From Carideicomes alvinocaridis (GTDB lineage: Bacteria; Pseudomonadota; Alphaproteobacteria; Rhodobacterales; Rhodobacteraceae), in contig SRJI02000001.1 in assembly GCA_005473895.2 (NCBI GenBank), positions 248,001-312,000 of the forward strand: a stretch of 64,000 nt of DNA, written 5' to 3'. The notes under the pieces are model-generated. The model did not search any database. It was not told where the DNA came from and worked only from the letters and a program-made list of their open reading frames with translations. This document shows, piece after piece, positions 33,934-42,990 of this stretch; within the stretch, counting starts at the first letter, position 1; each line of letters begins with the position of its first letter. Made by a program: the position numbers and the translations under genes.

Positions 33934-35586
33934 TCAGTCGACCGGCCGCGCCAGCGCGTGTTCCTGCGCGAGGCCGCGCCAGATCGCCCAGCACATCAGC
34001 AGCAGGACGATGGTGAAGGGCAGCCCGGTGGAGATCACCATGGCCTGCAGGGCCGCCAGGCCACCGCCCAGCAGCAGCACGATGGCCACCGCGCCCTCGA
34101 AGGTCGCCCAGAACACCCGCTGCGGCACCGGCGCATCGACCTTGCCACCCGCGGTGATCGTGTCGATGACCAGCGAGCCGGAGTCGGACGAGGTCACGAA
34201 GAACACGATCACGAGGATGATGCCCACGGTCGAGGTGATCGCCGTCAGCGGCAGGTCCGCCAGCATCCCGAAGAGCGAAAGCTCGGGGCTGTAGCTGTCG
34301 ATCACGTTGGCCCGCACCAGGCTTTCGGGGTTGTTCAACACCTGCTCGATCGCGACGCCGCCGAAGACGGCCATCCACAGCACGCAGACGATCGAGGGGA
34401 TGATCAGCACGCAGATGATGAACTCGCGCACGGACCGGCCCCGGCTGACCCGGGCGATGAACATGCCCACGAAGGGTGACCAGGAGATCCACCAGGCCCA
34501 GTAGAACGAGGTCCAGCCTTCGCGATAGGCGTCATCGGTCCGGCCCACCGGGTTGGACAGCGGGATGAAGTCGCGCGCATAGGCCAGCAGCCCCTCGCCG
34601 AACCCGGTCAGCAGCGCCAGCGTCGGCCCCGCGAAGAGCACGAAGAGCAGCAGCACCGCCGCGATGCCCATGTTGATCTCGGACAGCAGCTTGACGCCGC
34701 CTTCGAGGCCGCGCAGCACCGAGATGAGCGCGACCGCCGTGATGCCGCAGATCAGGACCACCTGCGTCGTGGTGGTGTTGGGCACGCCGTAGACGAAGTC
34801 GAGCCCGGCCGCCGCCTGCTGTGCGCCCAGCCCCAGCGAGGTCGCGAGGCCGAAGAGCGTGGCAAAGACCGCGAGGATGTCGATCAGGTGACCGACCCAG
34901 CCCCAGATCGCCTCACCGAAGATCGGGTAGAAGGCGGAGCGGATCGAGAGCGGCAGGCCCTTGTTGTAGGAAAACAGCGCCAGTGCCAGCGCCACCACCG
35001 CGTAGATCGCCCAGGGATGCAGACCCCAGTGGTAGATCGTCGCCGCCAGCCCCATCTCGGCCGCGGCGCGCACGTTTTCCTGGATGATGCTGCCGTCCTC
35101 GGCGATGGGCGACGGCACGCCCAGCGGTTGCGAGACCGCCATGTGATAGACCGGCTCCAGCACGCCGAAGAACATCAGGCCGATGCCCATGCCGGCGGCG
35201 AAGAGCATCGCGAACCAGCCGATATAGGTGAAGTCCGGGGTGGCGTCGCTGCCGCCCAGGCGCACGCTGCCGTAGGGCGTGAAGATCAGCACGAGGCAGA
35301 ACAGCACGAAGATGTTCGCCGCCGACAGGAAGAACCAGTCGAAGGTGCTGGTCAGGTAGGGCCGCATGGCGGTGAAGATCGCGTCCGACTGCTCGTGGAA
35401 GATCAGTGCGAAGAGCACGAAGAGAATGATCACGCCGCCCGAGACGACGAAGACCGGATTGTGGATGTCAAAGCCGAACGGGCCCAGCTTGCCTTCGACG
35501 TTGTCCTGGCCGATCTCGTACTCGGTCTCCACCAGGTGGACATCGCCTTCCGGCTCGGGCACGCCCGGCGCGGTTTGATCAGTCAT
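33934..35586 (-). CDS. BCCT-family betaine/choline transporter
   Basis: A 550-residue sodium- or proton-coupled transporter for quaternary ammonium compounds such as glycine betaine or choline, in the inner membrane. About twelve hydrophobic segments are evident; the BCCT signature WTSFYWAWWISWSPFVGMF is complete and GMGIGLMFFGVLEP matches the glycine-rich TM3 region. The N-terminal 45 residues are acidic and cytoplasmic. It probably serves osmoprotection. The substrate cannot be fixed from sequence alone; DMSP is also carried by some marine BCCT proteins. Confidence 0.92.
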   Translation of the reverse strand: MTDQTAPGVPEPEGDVHLVETEYEIGQDNVEGKLGPFGFDIHNPVFVVSGGVIILFVLFALIFHEQSDAIFTAMRPYLTSTFDWFFLSAANIFVLFCLVLIFTPYGSVRLGGSDATPDFTYIGWFAMLFAAGMGIGLMFFGVLEPVYHMAVSQPLGVPSPIAEDGSIIQENVRAAAEMGLAATIYHWGLHPWAIYAVVALALALFSYNKGLPLSIRSAFYPIFGEAIWGWVGHLIDILAVFATLFGLATSLGLGAQQAAAGLDFVYGVPNTTTTQVVLICGITAVALISVLRGLEGGVKLLSEINMGIAAVLLLFVLFAGPTLALLTGFGEGLLAYARDFIPLSNPVGRTDDAYREGWTSFYWAWWISWSPFVGMFIARVSRGRSVREFIICVLIIPSIVCVLWMAVFGGVAIEQVLNNPESLVRANVIDSYSPELSLFGMLADLPLTAITSTVGIILVIVFFVTSSDSGSLVIDTITAGGKVDAPVPQRVFWATFEGAVAIVLLLGGGLAALQAMVISTGLPFTIVLLLMCWAIWRGLAQEHALARPVD

Positions 35587-35688
35587 GGTCCTGTTCCTTT
35601 TCCATTCCTTTTGCTGTTGTTGCCCAGGCCCGGGGGTCAGCGGGTCGCCCGCAGGCCCGGGATGGGGTCGTCGGATCGCACGGGCGCG

Positions 35689-36105
35689 TCATGTCCGCAC
35701 GACGAAGACCGATGCCTTGGCATGGCTCGCGATGGTGCCGCCGTTAGACGGCCAGATGTAGTCCGTGATGTTGGGAACGTGGCTTCCCATCACCACGAGG
35801 TCCGCGCCGGTCTCCTCCACCGCCTTCAGCAGGGTGGGGTCGAGGTCGGTCGACGGATCGGCGGAGGTGATCGCGTGTGACGTCCCCGTCACGCCGAATT
35901 TCGCCCCGTGCTCCTTGGCGAAGGCCTCGAGCTTCTCGGCGAACTCCTCCGGCGTATGGGCCACCGAGCCCGGCGTCGCCGCGGAGACGCCCACATAGAC
36001 GAGCTCCGCCTTCCACAGCCGGGCCAGGTCGCCCGCGGTGTCCAGTGCCTTGGCCAGCCTCTCGACATGGGCCAGGTCGACGGGGATCATGATCTTGGAA
36101 AACAA
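35689..36105 (-). CDS. Universal stress protein, UspA family
   Basis: A 138-residue Usp-fold protein (KIMIPVDLAHVERLAKAL at the start, DLVVMGSHVPNITDY and SVFVVRT at the end). The usual ATP-binding glycine pattern G-x2-G-x9-G-[ST] is altered here (GSHVPNITDYIWPSNGG), so nucleotide binding is uncertain. It lies 102 bases upstream of the BCCT transporter gene, same strand; Usp proteins are often linked to transporters. Confidence 0.85.
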   Translation of the reverse strand: MFSKIMIPVDLAHVERLAKALDTAGDLARLWKAELVYVGVSAATPGSVAHTPEEFAEKLEAFAKEHGAKFGVTGTSHAITSADPSTDLDPTLLKAVEETGADLVVMGSHVPNITDYIWPSNGGTIASHAKASVFVVRT

Positions 36106-36236
36106 GGCTTTCCCTCCATCCGTTCACGCCGGACTCCGCCTGGCGGCATCCGGCCGGGCCAGGCCCGGTGCGTGACAACTTGCGTTTTCAGGACAGGGCG
36201 GTGCCAACCACCCCGAAGTATTAACAAAGGCTAACC

Positions 36237-36256
36237 TGCCCCGCTGGCACGGGGCA
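36237..36256. terminator. Hairpin downstream of acuI
   Basis: A perfect 7-bp inverted repeat, TGCCCCG/CGGGGCA, with a 6-base loop lies about 70 bases beyond the acuI stop and upstream of the Usp gene. No T-run follows on the minus strand, so it is at best a weak or Rho-aided terminator. Confidence 0.3.
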
Positions 36257-36326
36257 ACACTTCGCGCCCGTTTTTTGAGCGTATGCGACATGGCCCGTCG
36301 TGAAGGGCCATATCGCAGGCGCCCGG

Positions 36327-37322
36327 TCATCCCGTCACGTCGACCACGACGCGGCCGCGCACCCGGCCGTTCAGGATGTCCTCGCCCAGGCGCGGCAGGT
36401 CGTCGAGCGTCGCCGTCTCGACCATCTCCTCGAGCTTCTGCATCGGCAGATCGCGTGCGATCCGCTGCCAGGCGCGGACGCGATTGTCATAGCGCTGCAT
36501 CACGGAATCGATGCCAAGAAGGTTCACCGCGCGCAGCAGGAAGGGCGTGACCATCGCCCCCTCGATCGCCGCGCCGCCGGTCAGCCCCACCGCCGCGACG
36601 GAGCCACCATAGCGGATCTGTTTGAGCACGCGGCCCAGCATCGCCCCGCCCACGGCATCGACGCAGCCGGCCCAGCGCTCGGCCTCCAGCGGCTTTTTCG
36701 AGGGTTCCGTCAGCTCTTCGCGCGCCACGATCTGGCTGGCGCCGAGGCCTTTGAGGTAATCGCCGGTCTCGGGCCGCCCGGTCACGGCCGCCACGTGATA
36801 GCCAAGCTCCGAGAGCAGCGCCGTCGCCACCGAGCCGACACCGCCCGACGCGCCGGTCACCAGCACCGGGTCGCTGCCGGGGCGCAAGCCGTGATCCTCC
36901 AGCGCCATGACGGCTAGCATCGCGGTGAAGCCGGCCGTTCCCACTGCCATCGCCTGCCGGGTGTCCAGCCCTTCGGGCAGCGGCACCAGCCAGTCGGCCT
37001 TGACCCGCGCCTTTTCCGCGTAGCCACCCCAATGGGCCTCGCCCACGCGCCAGCCAGTCAGCACCACCTTGTCGCCGGGCTTGTAGCGGTCGTCGTCGGA
37101 CGCCTCGACGGTGCCGGCAAAGTCGATGCCCGGCACATGCGGGTAATGCCGGACCAGGCCGCCGCCCGGCCCGATGCAAAGCCCGTCCTTGTAGTTCACC
37201 GTGGAATATTCCACCGCGACGGTCACCTCGGCATGCGGCAGCTCGTCCTCGGCCAGGTCCTCCACCCGAGCGGAGGTCTTGCCGCTGTCTTCGTCCTTGC
37301 GCACCACGAGTGCCCTGACCAT
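36327..37322 (-). CDS. acuI: Acrylyl-CoA reductase (AcuI-type MDR oxidoreductase)
   Basis: A 331-residue NADPH-dependent enzyme of the YhdH/AcuI branch of the medium-chain reductases. It reduces toxic acryloyl-CoA to propionyl-CoA during DMSP and 3-hydroxypropionate metabolism. Visible motifs: STVNYKDGL and PGIDFAGTV in the N-terminal domain, and VTGASGGVGSVA for the Rossmann cofactor site. No zinc-binding cysteines are present, as expected. Marine Rhodobacteraceae usually carry acuI. Another quinone-oxidoreductase-like substrate is possible but the match to this branch is close. Confidence 0.85.
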   Translation of the reverse strand: MVRALVVRKDEDSGKTSARVEDLAEDELPHAEVTVAVEYSTVNYKDGLCIGPGGGLVRHYPHVPGIDFAGTVEASDDDRYKPGDKVVLTGWRVGEAHWGGYAEKARVKADWLVPLPEGLDTRQAMAVGTAGFTAMLAVMALEDHGLRPGSDPVLVTGASGGVGSVATALLSELGYHVAAVTGRPETGDYLKGLGASQIVAREELTEPSKKPLEAERWAGCVDAVGGAMLGRVLKQIRYGGSVAAVGLTGGAAIEGAMVTPFLLRAVNLLGIDSVMQRYDNRVRAWQRIARDLPMQKLEEMVETATLDDLPRLGEDILNGRVRGRVVVDVTG

Positions 37323-37376
37323 CGAATGCTCCTTCCTGCTGTGCCCCGCCCGGTGGACGCGGCGATGTTCCGCCCT

Positions 37377-37895
37377 TCAGGTAGCGGGCGCCTGCGCTTC
37401 GTCCATGAAACCGAGGTCGGTGGCGTCGGGGCGCAGCCCGAAGCCGGTCAGCGCCGCGTGAACCTGGCCGCGGTGATGGGTCTGGTGATTGAAGAAATGC
37501 GCGACCAGCACCCATTTCGGCCGCGCCATCCTGCGGCGCGCCACGCCGGAATACCACTCGAGCTCGCCTTCCAGGTCGTGCGGGGTCAGACCCGCCGCCC
37601 AGTCGCCGATGCGGGCATCCGCGATTTGACGCGCCTCCACCAGCTCGTCCCAGCCCATCCAGGCCTCGCCATCGGCGGGCCCCACCGAGGGGATGTCCCA
37701 TCCCGGCTGGAAGCGGCTCATCCACATCGTGTCGCCCCAGAGGATATGCCCCAGCGTGGCGTGGACCGAGCGAAAGAAGAGGCCCCGGTCCTCTCGTCTC
37801 TGCGCCTCGTCCAGGCGCCCGGCCTCGCGGTAGAAGCTGCGGTTCTGCCAGGCATTGTAGCGCGCCATGGTGCGGCAATAGTCGGGGCTGATCAT
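37377..37895 (-). CDS. DinB-family metalloprotein
   Basis: A 172-residue four-helix DinB/YfiT-like protein. Putative metal ligands are the His of SVHATLGHILWGD and the pair in FFNHQTHHRGQ, the usual three-His pattern. The ATG at 37895 begins the family start (ISPDYCRTMARYNAWQN); the frame further upstream is non-coding. It is separated from acuI by 54 bases and may be co-transcribed. The biochemical function of this subgroup is mostly unknown, with thiol-transferase activity known for some relatives. Confidence 0.85.
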   Translation of the reverse strand: MISPDYCRTMARYNAWQNRSFYREAGRLDEAQRREDRGLFFRSVHATLGHILWGDTMWMSRFQPGWDIPSVGPADGEAWMGWDELVEARQIADARIGDWAAGLTPHDLEGELEWYSGVARRRMARPKWVLVAHFFNHQTHHRGQVHAALTGFGLRPDATDLGFMDEAQAPAT

Positions 37896-38012
37896 CCGGG
37901 CGCTCCCTTTCCACCGCCCATAGGGAAGCAGCTTTGCCCCGCGCTGGCAATCGGGGCTTTGACGCGGAGCGCCCGGAATGGTCAAAGTGCCTTGGGAACG
38001 CACGGGGGAACA

Positions 38013-38636
38013 ATGGACAGCGCCTTTCTGATCACTGCCTTTGTCACCCTCTTCGTGGTGATCGACCCGGTGGGGCTGTCGCCGCTCTTCGTGGCGCTCA
38101 CCCCCGGCATGACCCAGCCTGAGCGGCGGGTCATCGGGCTGCGAGCCTGCGGCATCGCGCTGGCGCTCCTGTTCGTCTTTACCCTGTTCGGCGAGGCGGT
38201 GCTGGATTTCGTCGGCATCTCCATGCCCGCCTTCCGCATCGCCGGGGGGATCCTGCTGTTCCTGACCGCGCTGGACATGCTGTTCGAACGGCGCACGAAG
38301 CGGCGCGAGAACCAGGCCGAGGAGGAAGAGGACCGCCCCGACCCTTCAGTCTTTCCGCTCGCCATCCCGCTGATCGCCGGGCCGGGCGCCATCGCCTCGG
38401 TGATCCTGCTGTCGGGCCAGCGGCCGGGGATCGAGGGGCTGGCACTGGTCATGGGCGTCGCGCTGGCGGTGGTGGCGCTGGTCTTCGTCATGTTCCTGCT
38501 GAGCGGCCTGCTGGAGCGCGCGCTCGGCCGGGTCGGCATCAACGTGGTCACCCGCCTGCTGGGAATGCTTCTGGCGGCGCTGTCGGTGCAATTCGTGCTG
38601 GACGGGCTCAAGGCCTTCGGCTTCGTCGTCCGCTGA
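38013..38636 (+). CDS. MarC-family inner-membrane protein
   Basis: A 207-residue protein with six predicted membrane segments and the MarC signature FVVIDPVGLSPLFVALTP near the N-terminus and PLAIPLIAGPGAI mid-protein. The loop after the third segment is highly charged (RRTKRRENQAEEEEDRPD). The ATG at 38013 follows GGGGGAA. MarC proteins were once linked to multiple antibiotic resistance, but the function is unresolved. It diverges from the dinB-like gene. Confidence 0.9.
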   Translation: MDSAFLITAFVTLFVVIDPVGLSPLFVALTPGMTQPERRVIGLRACGIALALLFVFTLFGEAVLDFVGISMPAFRIAGGILLFLTALDMLFERRTKRRENQAEEEEDRPDPSVFPLAIPLIAGPGAIASVILLSGQRPGIEGLALVMGVALAVVALVFVMFLLSGLLERALGRVGINVVTRLLGMLLAALSVQFVLDGLKAFGFVVR

Positions 38637-38699
38637 ACGCGGGACGCTGACAGCGGCCGCCCGGCTTCCTATATCTCGGCCAGAGGCAAGGGGACGCGC

Positions 38700-39275
38700 A
38701 TGTCATCCATCGAAATCGGCAACCTGGCCTACCTCGTGCTGCTCGGCGCGGTGGTGGGGTTCTGGTTCCTGGTGCAGAACCGGGGCAACCTTGGCCGGGT
38801 GGCGCAGCAGGCCGCGGCCTGGGGCCTGATCTTTGTCGGCGTGATCGCCGCGGTGGGGCTGTGGGACGACATCCGCTCCACCGTCTCGACACAGGCGACA
38901 GTGATCGCCTCGGAGAACCGGATCGAGATCCCGCGCCGCATGGACGGGCATTACGCCCTGACGCTCGAGGTCAACGGCACGCCGGTGGAGTTCATGGTCG
39001 ATACCGGCGCCTCCATGGTGGTGCTGACCCAGGAGGATGCCAGGCGGGTGGGGATCGACCCCGACGACCTGCAATTCTACGGCAGCGCGCTGACCGCCAA
39101 CGGCGCGGTGCGCACGGCGCCGGTCACGCTGCACAGTATCGGGCCCTTCGACGACCGCGATTTCCGCGCCTGGGTGAACGAGGGCGACCTGCCGCAATCG
39201 CTGCTCGGGATGAGCTACCTGCAGCGCTTTGCCTCGGTGGAGATCCGGCAGGGCGAGATGGTCCTCACCCGCTAG
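38700..39275 (+). CDS. Membrane-anchored retropepsin-like aspartic protease
   Basis: A 191-residue protein of the clan AA (TIGR02281-like) family. Two hydrophobic segments lie near residues 8-26 and 40-54; the catalytic Asp101 sits in VDTGASMVVLT, and LLGMSYLQRF is the conserved C-terminal element. A single Asp motif implies a homodimer, as in retroviral proteases, with the active site in the periplasm. The substrate is unknown. It lies 63 bases after marC on the same strand. Confidence 0.87.
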   Translation: MSSIEIGNLAYLVLLGAVVGFWFLVQNRGNLGRVAQQAAAWGLIFVGVIAAVGLWDDIRSTVSTQATVIASENRIEIPRRMDGHYALTLEVNGTPVEFMVDTGASMVVLTQEDARRVGIDPDDLQFYGSALTANGAVRTAPVTLHSIGPFDDRDFRAWVNEGDLPQSLLGMSYLQRFASVEIRQGEMVLTR

Positions 39276-39278
39276 CGG

Positions 39279-40076
39279 TCAGGCGGTTTCGTCCCGGTCG
39301 CGCCAGGCCTGCACCCGCTCCGTCGCCTCGGGGGTGAACCCCTCGATCTCCACCGCGAGGAGGTTCGGCATCGCATGGTCGGCGGGAAAGTCCGAGGGCA
39401 GGTCATAGGCCGCCTCGGTGTCGGGGGCGTCGAGGGCCAGCCGCAGGAAGGCCAGTTGCGGCAATTCGGAGAGCAGCAGCGTGTCCAGCGTCGCCTGCGA
39501 CAGGCGGCCGGCGGTCAGCTCCGCATCTTTCGCCTCCACGCTGAGTGCGGCCAGCTCGGCATGGAACAGGGGCGCCGACAGGTCGAACGTGCCGAACAGC
39601 TCCAGCTCCACGAGACGGGGACAGGCCGCCAGCACCCGCGCCACGTCCCCGATATAGCCAAGATCGCGCCGCCCGCCAAAGCGTTGCTCCATGTCACCGA
39701 CGGCCAGCGAGGTCAGCGCGGGCAGCGACCCGCCGGCCAGCACCCGCAGCGCCGCGGACATGTCGATCTCCAGCCCGCGGGGGTCGGTGTAATCCTGCGT
39801 CGTGCCCAGCACCAGGCGGGTCACGTGCTGGCTGAGGGGCGAGCGCAGGAAGGCGGCGATCAGATCCGCCTGGTCCGGGGCGCGCAGGAACCTCACCTGC
39901 GTCAGCCCGTCCGGCATCTCCGTCACGGGCATCAGCGCGCCACCATCCGGGCCGAGCCCGAGGTCCAGTCGCCCGCCCGAGACCGCACAGAGCTCGAGGC
40001 CATAGTCGCGCAGCGCCTCGGCAAAGGGGTCGCTCTGCCCCCGGGCGCGGCGCGCCTTCAGAAATCCGAAACCCAA
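39279..40076 (-). CDS. Conserved hypothetical protein with leucine-rich-like repeats
   Basis: A 265-residue soluble protein of unknown function. From about residue 105 leucine-spaced segments recur (LPALTSLAVGDM, CPRLVELELFGTF, LDTLLLSELPQLAFLRLAL, MPNLLAVEIEGF), which suggests an irregular leucine-rich-repeat fold for protein binding. There is no signal peptide or membrane segment. It converges with the aspartic protease gene and lies 29 bases downstream of pmtA on the same strand. I do not recognise the family with confidence. Confidence 0.65.
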   Translation of the reverse strand: MGFGFLKARRARGQSDPFAEALRDYGLELCAVSGGRLDLGLGPDGGALMPVTEMPDGLTQVRFLRAPDQADLIAAFLRSPLSQHVTRLVLGTTQDYTDPRGLEIDMSAALRVLAGGSLPALTSLAVGDMEQRFGGRRDLGYIGDVARVLAACPRLVELELFGTFDLSAPLFHAELAALSVEAKDAELTAGRLSQATLDTLLLSELPQLAFLRLALDAPDTEAAYDLPSDFPADHAMPNLLAVEIEGFTPEATERVQAWRDRDETA

Positions 40077-40105
40077 ACCCCGCCTCCGTCGCCGACACGG
40101 TCAGC

Positions 40106-40735
40106 CTAGCGAAGCGGTTGGCCCTTTTCCAGCACCATGAAGGTCATCATCCCCATGGGTGGGAGCGAGGATTCCTCCACCAGCCGCAGGCCCGGCGTCT
40201 CCGTCACCTCGGCGCGGTCGAAATCGGAATGCCAGCCCAGGGTGTTGGCAAAGGGCGCGGCCCAGCGTTCCAGCCGCGCCAGCACACCGGTCTCGCGCGC
40301 GAAATGGCTGGTGATCACCGCGCGGCCCCCGGGCTTCAGCACGCGCGCGATCTCGGCCATCACGCGGCGCGGTTCGGGCACGACTGAGATGACATGCATG
40401 CAGACCACCACGTCAAAGCTGTCATCCGGGAAGTCGAGGTGCCGGGCATCCATCTGGAGAAGGTCGCGGACATGGCCGAGCTTTTCCTCCCGCACCCGCT
40501 CGCGCGCCTTTTCCAGCATCTCGTCGGAGAAATCGACGCCGGTGACCCGACAATGACGCCCGTAATGCGGCAGGGCAAGGCCGGTGCCCACGCCCACCTC
40601 CAGCACGTCGGGCGCGTCGAACGCGCTGACATAGGCACCCGCCCTGCGGCGCCCGGCATTGGTAATCGCCCCGAAGGTGCGGTCGTAGACCGGCGCCCAG
40701 CGGGCATAGGATGTCGTCACTGCATCGATATCCAA
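40106..40735 (-). CDS. pmtA: Phosphatidylethanolamine N-methyltransferase (PmtA, Rhodobacter type)
   Basis: A 209-residue class I SAM methyltransferase (motif I VLEVGVGTGLALPHY, then GVDFSDEMLEKARERV) that resembles the Rhodobacter PmtA, which methylates phosphatidylethanolamine stepwise to phosphatidylcholine. It lies 4 bases after pssA and close to psd, whose products supply its substrate, which strengthens the call. A ubiquinone-biosynthesis methyltransferase is the main alternative on sequence alone. Confidence 0.82.
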   Translation of the reverse strand: MDIDAVTTSYARWAPVYDRTFGAITNAGRRRAGAYVSAFDAPDVLEVGVGTGLALPHYGRHCRVTGVDFSDEMLEKARERVREEKLGHVRDLLQMDARHLDFPDDSFDVVVCMHVISVVPEPRRVMAEIARVLKPGGRAVITSHFARETGVLARLERWAAPFANTLGWHSDFDRAEVTETPGLRLVEESSLPPMGMMTFMVLEKGQPLR

Positions 40736-40739
40736 GATG

Positions 40740-41492
40740 TCACCCCTTGCCTTTGGATTTCATGCTCGATCGGACCGCCCAGACAATCCCGGCCAGATAG
40801 ACCAGGCTGAGAAGTGTCAAGGTCGCCCAGGGAAAGGTGAGCAGCCCCGCCGCCAGCAGCACCAGCGCCAGAAGGCAGTAATGCGCGTTATCGCGAGAGA
40901 CGCGCAGGTTCTTGAAGGATTGCGTGGGCACGCGGCTGATCATCATCAGGCCCATGCCCACCACCCAGAGCGCGTTGGCCCAGGCCGGCAGCAGCGTCGG
41001 CGCGTCGACCAGGAAGGAGACGATGATCGGCAGCAGCGCCAGGATCGCCCCGGCCGGAGAGGGCACGCCGACGAAATGGGTCCCGCTGCCCTCGCCCGCC
41101 TTGGAGCCGACGTTGAAGCGCGCCAGCCGCAACAGGCAGCAGAGCGCGAGGCACAGCACCGCGATCCAGCCCAGCCCGCCCAGGTCGTGCAGCGACCAGG
41201 CATAGAGCACGAGCCCGGGAGCGACGCCGAAATTCAGGAAATCGGCCAGCGAGTCGAGCTCCGCCCCCACCAGCGTCTGGCAGCGCAGTAGCCGCGCCAG
41301 CCGGCCGTCGATGCCGTCCAGCAGACCGGCCAGCAGGATCAGGCCCACCGCCCCCTCGTAGCGGCCTTCGAAGCCGAAGCGGATCGCCGTCATCCCGGCG
41401 CAGACCGCGGCCAGGGTGACGATATTCGGCAGAAGCTTGACCAGCGGCAGGTCGCGGCTCTTCTCGGCCCTTGCGCTGAACGAGTCGGGCAT
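40740..41492 (-). CDS. pssA: CDP-diacylglycerol-serine O-phosphatidyltransferase
   Basis: A 250-residue integral membrane enzyme that makes phosphatidylserine from CDP-diacylglycerol and serine. The CDP-alcohol phosphotransferase motif is complete, D62-G-x2-A-R-x8-G76-x3-D80-x3-D84. Several hydrophobic segments follow. It lies 5 bases after psd and 4 before pmtA, so the three phospholipid genes form one operon. Confidence 0.93.
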   Translation of the reverse strand: MPDSFSARAEKSRDLPLVKLLPNIVTLAAVCAGMTAIRFGFEGRYEGAVGLILLAGLLDGIDGRLARLLRCQTLVGAELDSLADFLNFGVAPGLVLYAWSLHDLGGLGWIAVLCLALCCLLRLARFNVGSKAGEGSGTHFVGVPSPAGAILALLPIIVSFLVDAPTLLPAWANALWVVGMGLMMISRVPTQSFKNLRVSRDNAHYCLLALVLLAAGLLTFPWATLTLLSLVYLAGIVWAVRSSMKSKGKG

Positions 41493-41497
41493 GTTTC

Positions 41498-42190
41498 TCA
41501 GTCCATCCGGGCGATACGGCGGGCCTCGTCGGAGGCCAGGTCGGCGATGACGCTCTCTCCGGCAACCATGGTCTGACCGATGGCGACCAGCGGCGCGGTG
41601 CCCGGCGGCAGGTAGACGTCCAGCCGCGAGCCGAAGCGTATGAGGCCGAACCGCTCGCCGATGGCCAGCGGCTGGCCCCGCTCAGCGAAACAGAGGATAC
41701 GGCGCGCCACAAGGCCGGCGATCTGCACCACGGCGATCCGGCGGCCATCCGCCATCTCGATCGCCAGGGAATTGCGCTCGTTGTCGGCGCTGGCCTTGTC
41801 GAGCGACGCGTTGAAGAACTTGCCCGGCCGGTAGGCGATCGCGGTGACCGTACCGCCCACGGGCATGCGGTTCATGTGGCAGTTGAAGACCGACATGAAG
41901 ACGCTGACCCGCGTGAGGGGGACGTTCTCCATCCCCAGCTCGGCGGGGGGGACCGCCTCCTCGATCAGCGACACGATGCCGTCGGCGGGCGAGACCACGA
42001 GCCCCTCGCGCTGCGGCGTGGCGCGCGGCGGGTCGCGGAAGAAGTAGTAGCACCAGACGGTCGCGCCGACGCCCAGCCAGCCCAGCGGCTCCCAGATCAG
42101 GAAGAGGACGAGCGTGATGGCCGCGAAGATCGCGACGAAACGCCGGCCCTCGGGATGCATCGGTTTCAGGAAGGTGTCGCGCATTCGCAT
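41498..42190 (-). CDS. psd: Phosphatidylserine decarboxylase (short, self-cleaving type)
   Basis: A 230-residue proenzyme with one or two membrane segments near residues 18-45 and the self-cleavage site in RFGSR, where Gly187-Ser188 is cut to create the pyruvoyl cofactor. [12 protein letters not shown] is the conserved central motif. The length suits the short archaetidylserine/phosphatidylserine decarboxylase group of alphaproteobacteria. It supplies phosphatidylethanolamine and heads the psd-pssA-pmtA operon. Confidence 0.93.
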   Translation of the reverse strand: MRMRDTFLKPMHPEGRRFVAIFAAITLVLFLIWEPLGWLGVGATVWCYYFFRDPPRATPQREGLVVSPADGIVSLIEEAVPPAELGMENVPLTRVSVFMSVFNCHMNRMPVGGTVTAIAYRPGKFFNASLDKASADNERNSLAIEMADGRRIAVVQIAGLVARRILCFAERGQPLAIGERFGLIRFGSRLDVYLPPGTAPLVAIGQTMVAGESVIADLASDEARRIARMD

Positions 42191-42527
42191 CGGTGTCGCC
42201 TTTCAGCGAGGAACGGTCGGGTTCCGGCGCTCAGGTAGCGCGGCGGGGGAAGCGGTGCAAGGGGTCGCGGGTGGCCTCGTGCCGGGCGACCTTTGCGGAT
42301 GTCAGCCGCCGGAAGTCCGGTGACGACGGGATGGCGCGGCGACAGCGATGGCGCCGGGGGCGGTGGTCCCACATCCTTCAATGTCGGCGATCGGGTGGCG
42401 GAGGTCTTCCCCTCGCTTACTCACCACGGGAGAGGACGAATCAACATGAGGTGTTCTGGATAGATATTTGAATAATATGAATTATCCCGGACTCACACCC
42501 AACCGCGCCAGATGCGTCCCCGCGCCC
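42191..42527. other. Intergenic region between holC and psd
   Basis: No gene is supported in these 337 bases. The part near 42450-42485 is sharply AT-rich (around TAGATATTTGAATAATATG) within very GC-rich surroundings and may hold a promoter or a remnant of inserted DNA. The upstream region of psd must lie at its left end. No hairpin or repeat was recognised. Confidence 0.45.
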
Positions 42528-42986
42528 TCACGTCTCCGCCTTCTTCTCCCAGCGTCCCGAGGCTTCGGACCAGTACTGGGCGGAGCATCCCGCCCCGGTC
42601 AGCGTCTTCCACTGGCCTCGGGCGACCTGCACTGCCGCGTCGTCGTTGCCGTCGAAGAGGATGCAGGCGCGTTCCAGCCGCTGCACCTCCTCCGCCGCGA
42701 CCTCCGCGCCGTCGATTCCCATGACGCAGGCCGGCGCATTGGCCCCCGAGGCCCCGACCGACAGCAGGACCGGCTGCAGCGCATCATGCGGCCCGCCGGC
42801 CAGCCCGTGGGGCAGGAAGCCGTCCTCCGTCCCGAGCCAGAGCTTCTGGTCGAGCCACTCCATCCGCCCCGCATCCGAGCCGCGGACCTCCACCGCCCAG
42901 CCGGCCTGCCGCGCCTTGCCCAGCAACATCGGCAGGGTGACCTCCAGCGGCGCGCGGGTCAGGTGGTAGAAAAAGGCGGCTCCCAT
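42528..42986 (-). CDS. holC: DNA polymerase III subunit chi
   Basis: A 152-residue HolC protein (FYHLTRAPLEVTLPMLLGKA at the start, GWAVEVRGSD, LWLGTEDGFLPHG and then CILFDGND). Chi links the clamp-loader psi subunit to single-strand binding protein. ATG 42986 is chosen by the family start; the upstream frame overlaps the VOC gene. It follows pepA and the VOC gene in one run; pepA-holC linkage is usual in proteobacteria. Confidence 0.88.
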   Translation of the reverse strand: MGAAFFYHLTRAPLEVTLPMLLGKARQAGWAVEVRGSDAGRMEWLDQKLWLGTEDGFLPHGLAGGPHDALQPVLLSVGASGANAPACVMGIDGAEVAAEEVQRLERACILFDGNDDAAVQVARGQWKTLTGAGCSAQYWSEASGRWEKKAET

Positions 42987-42990
42987 GGGG

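Noticed and set aside
32554-34479. 641-codon + strand frame
   Set aside because: Antisense to the aminotransferase and the BCCT transporter; no motif.
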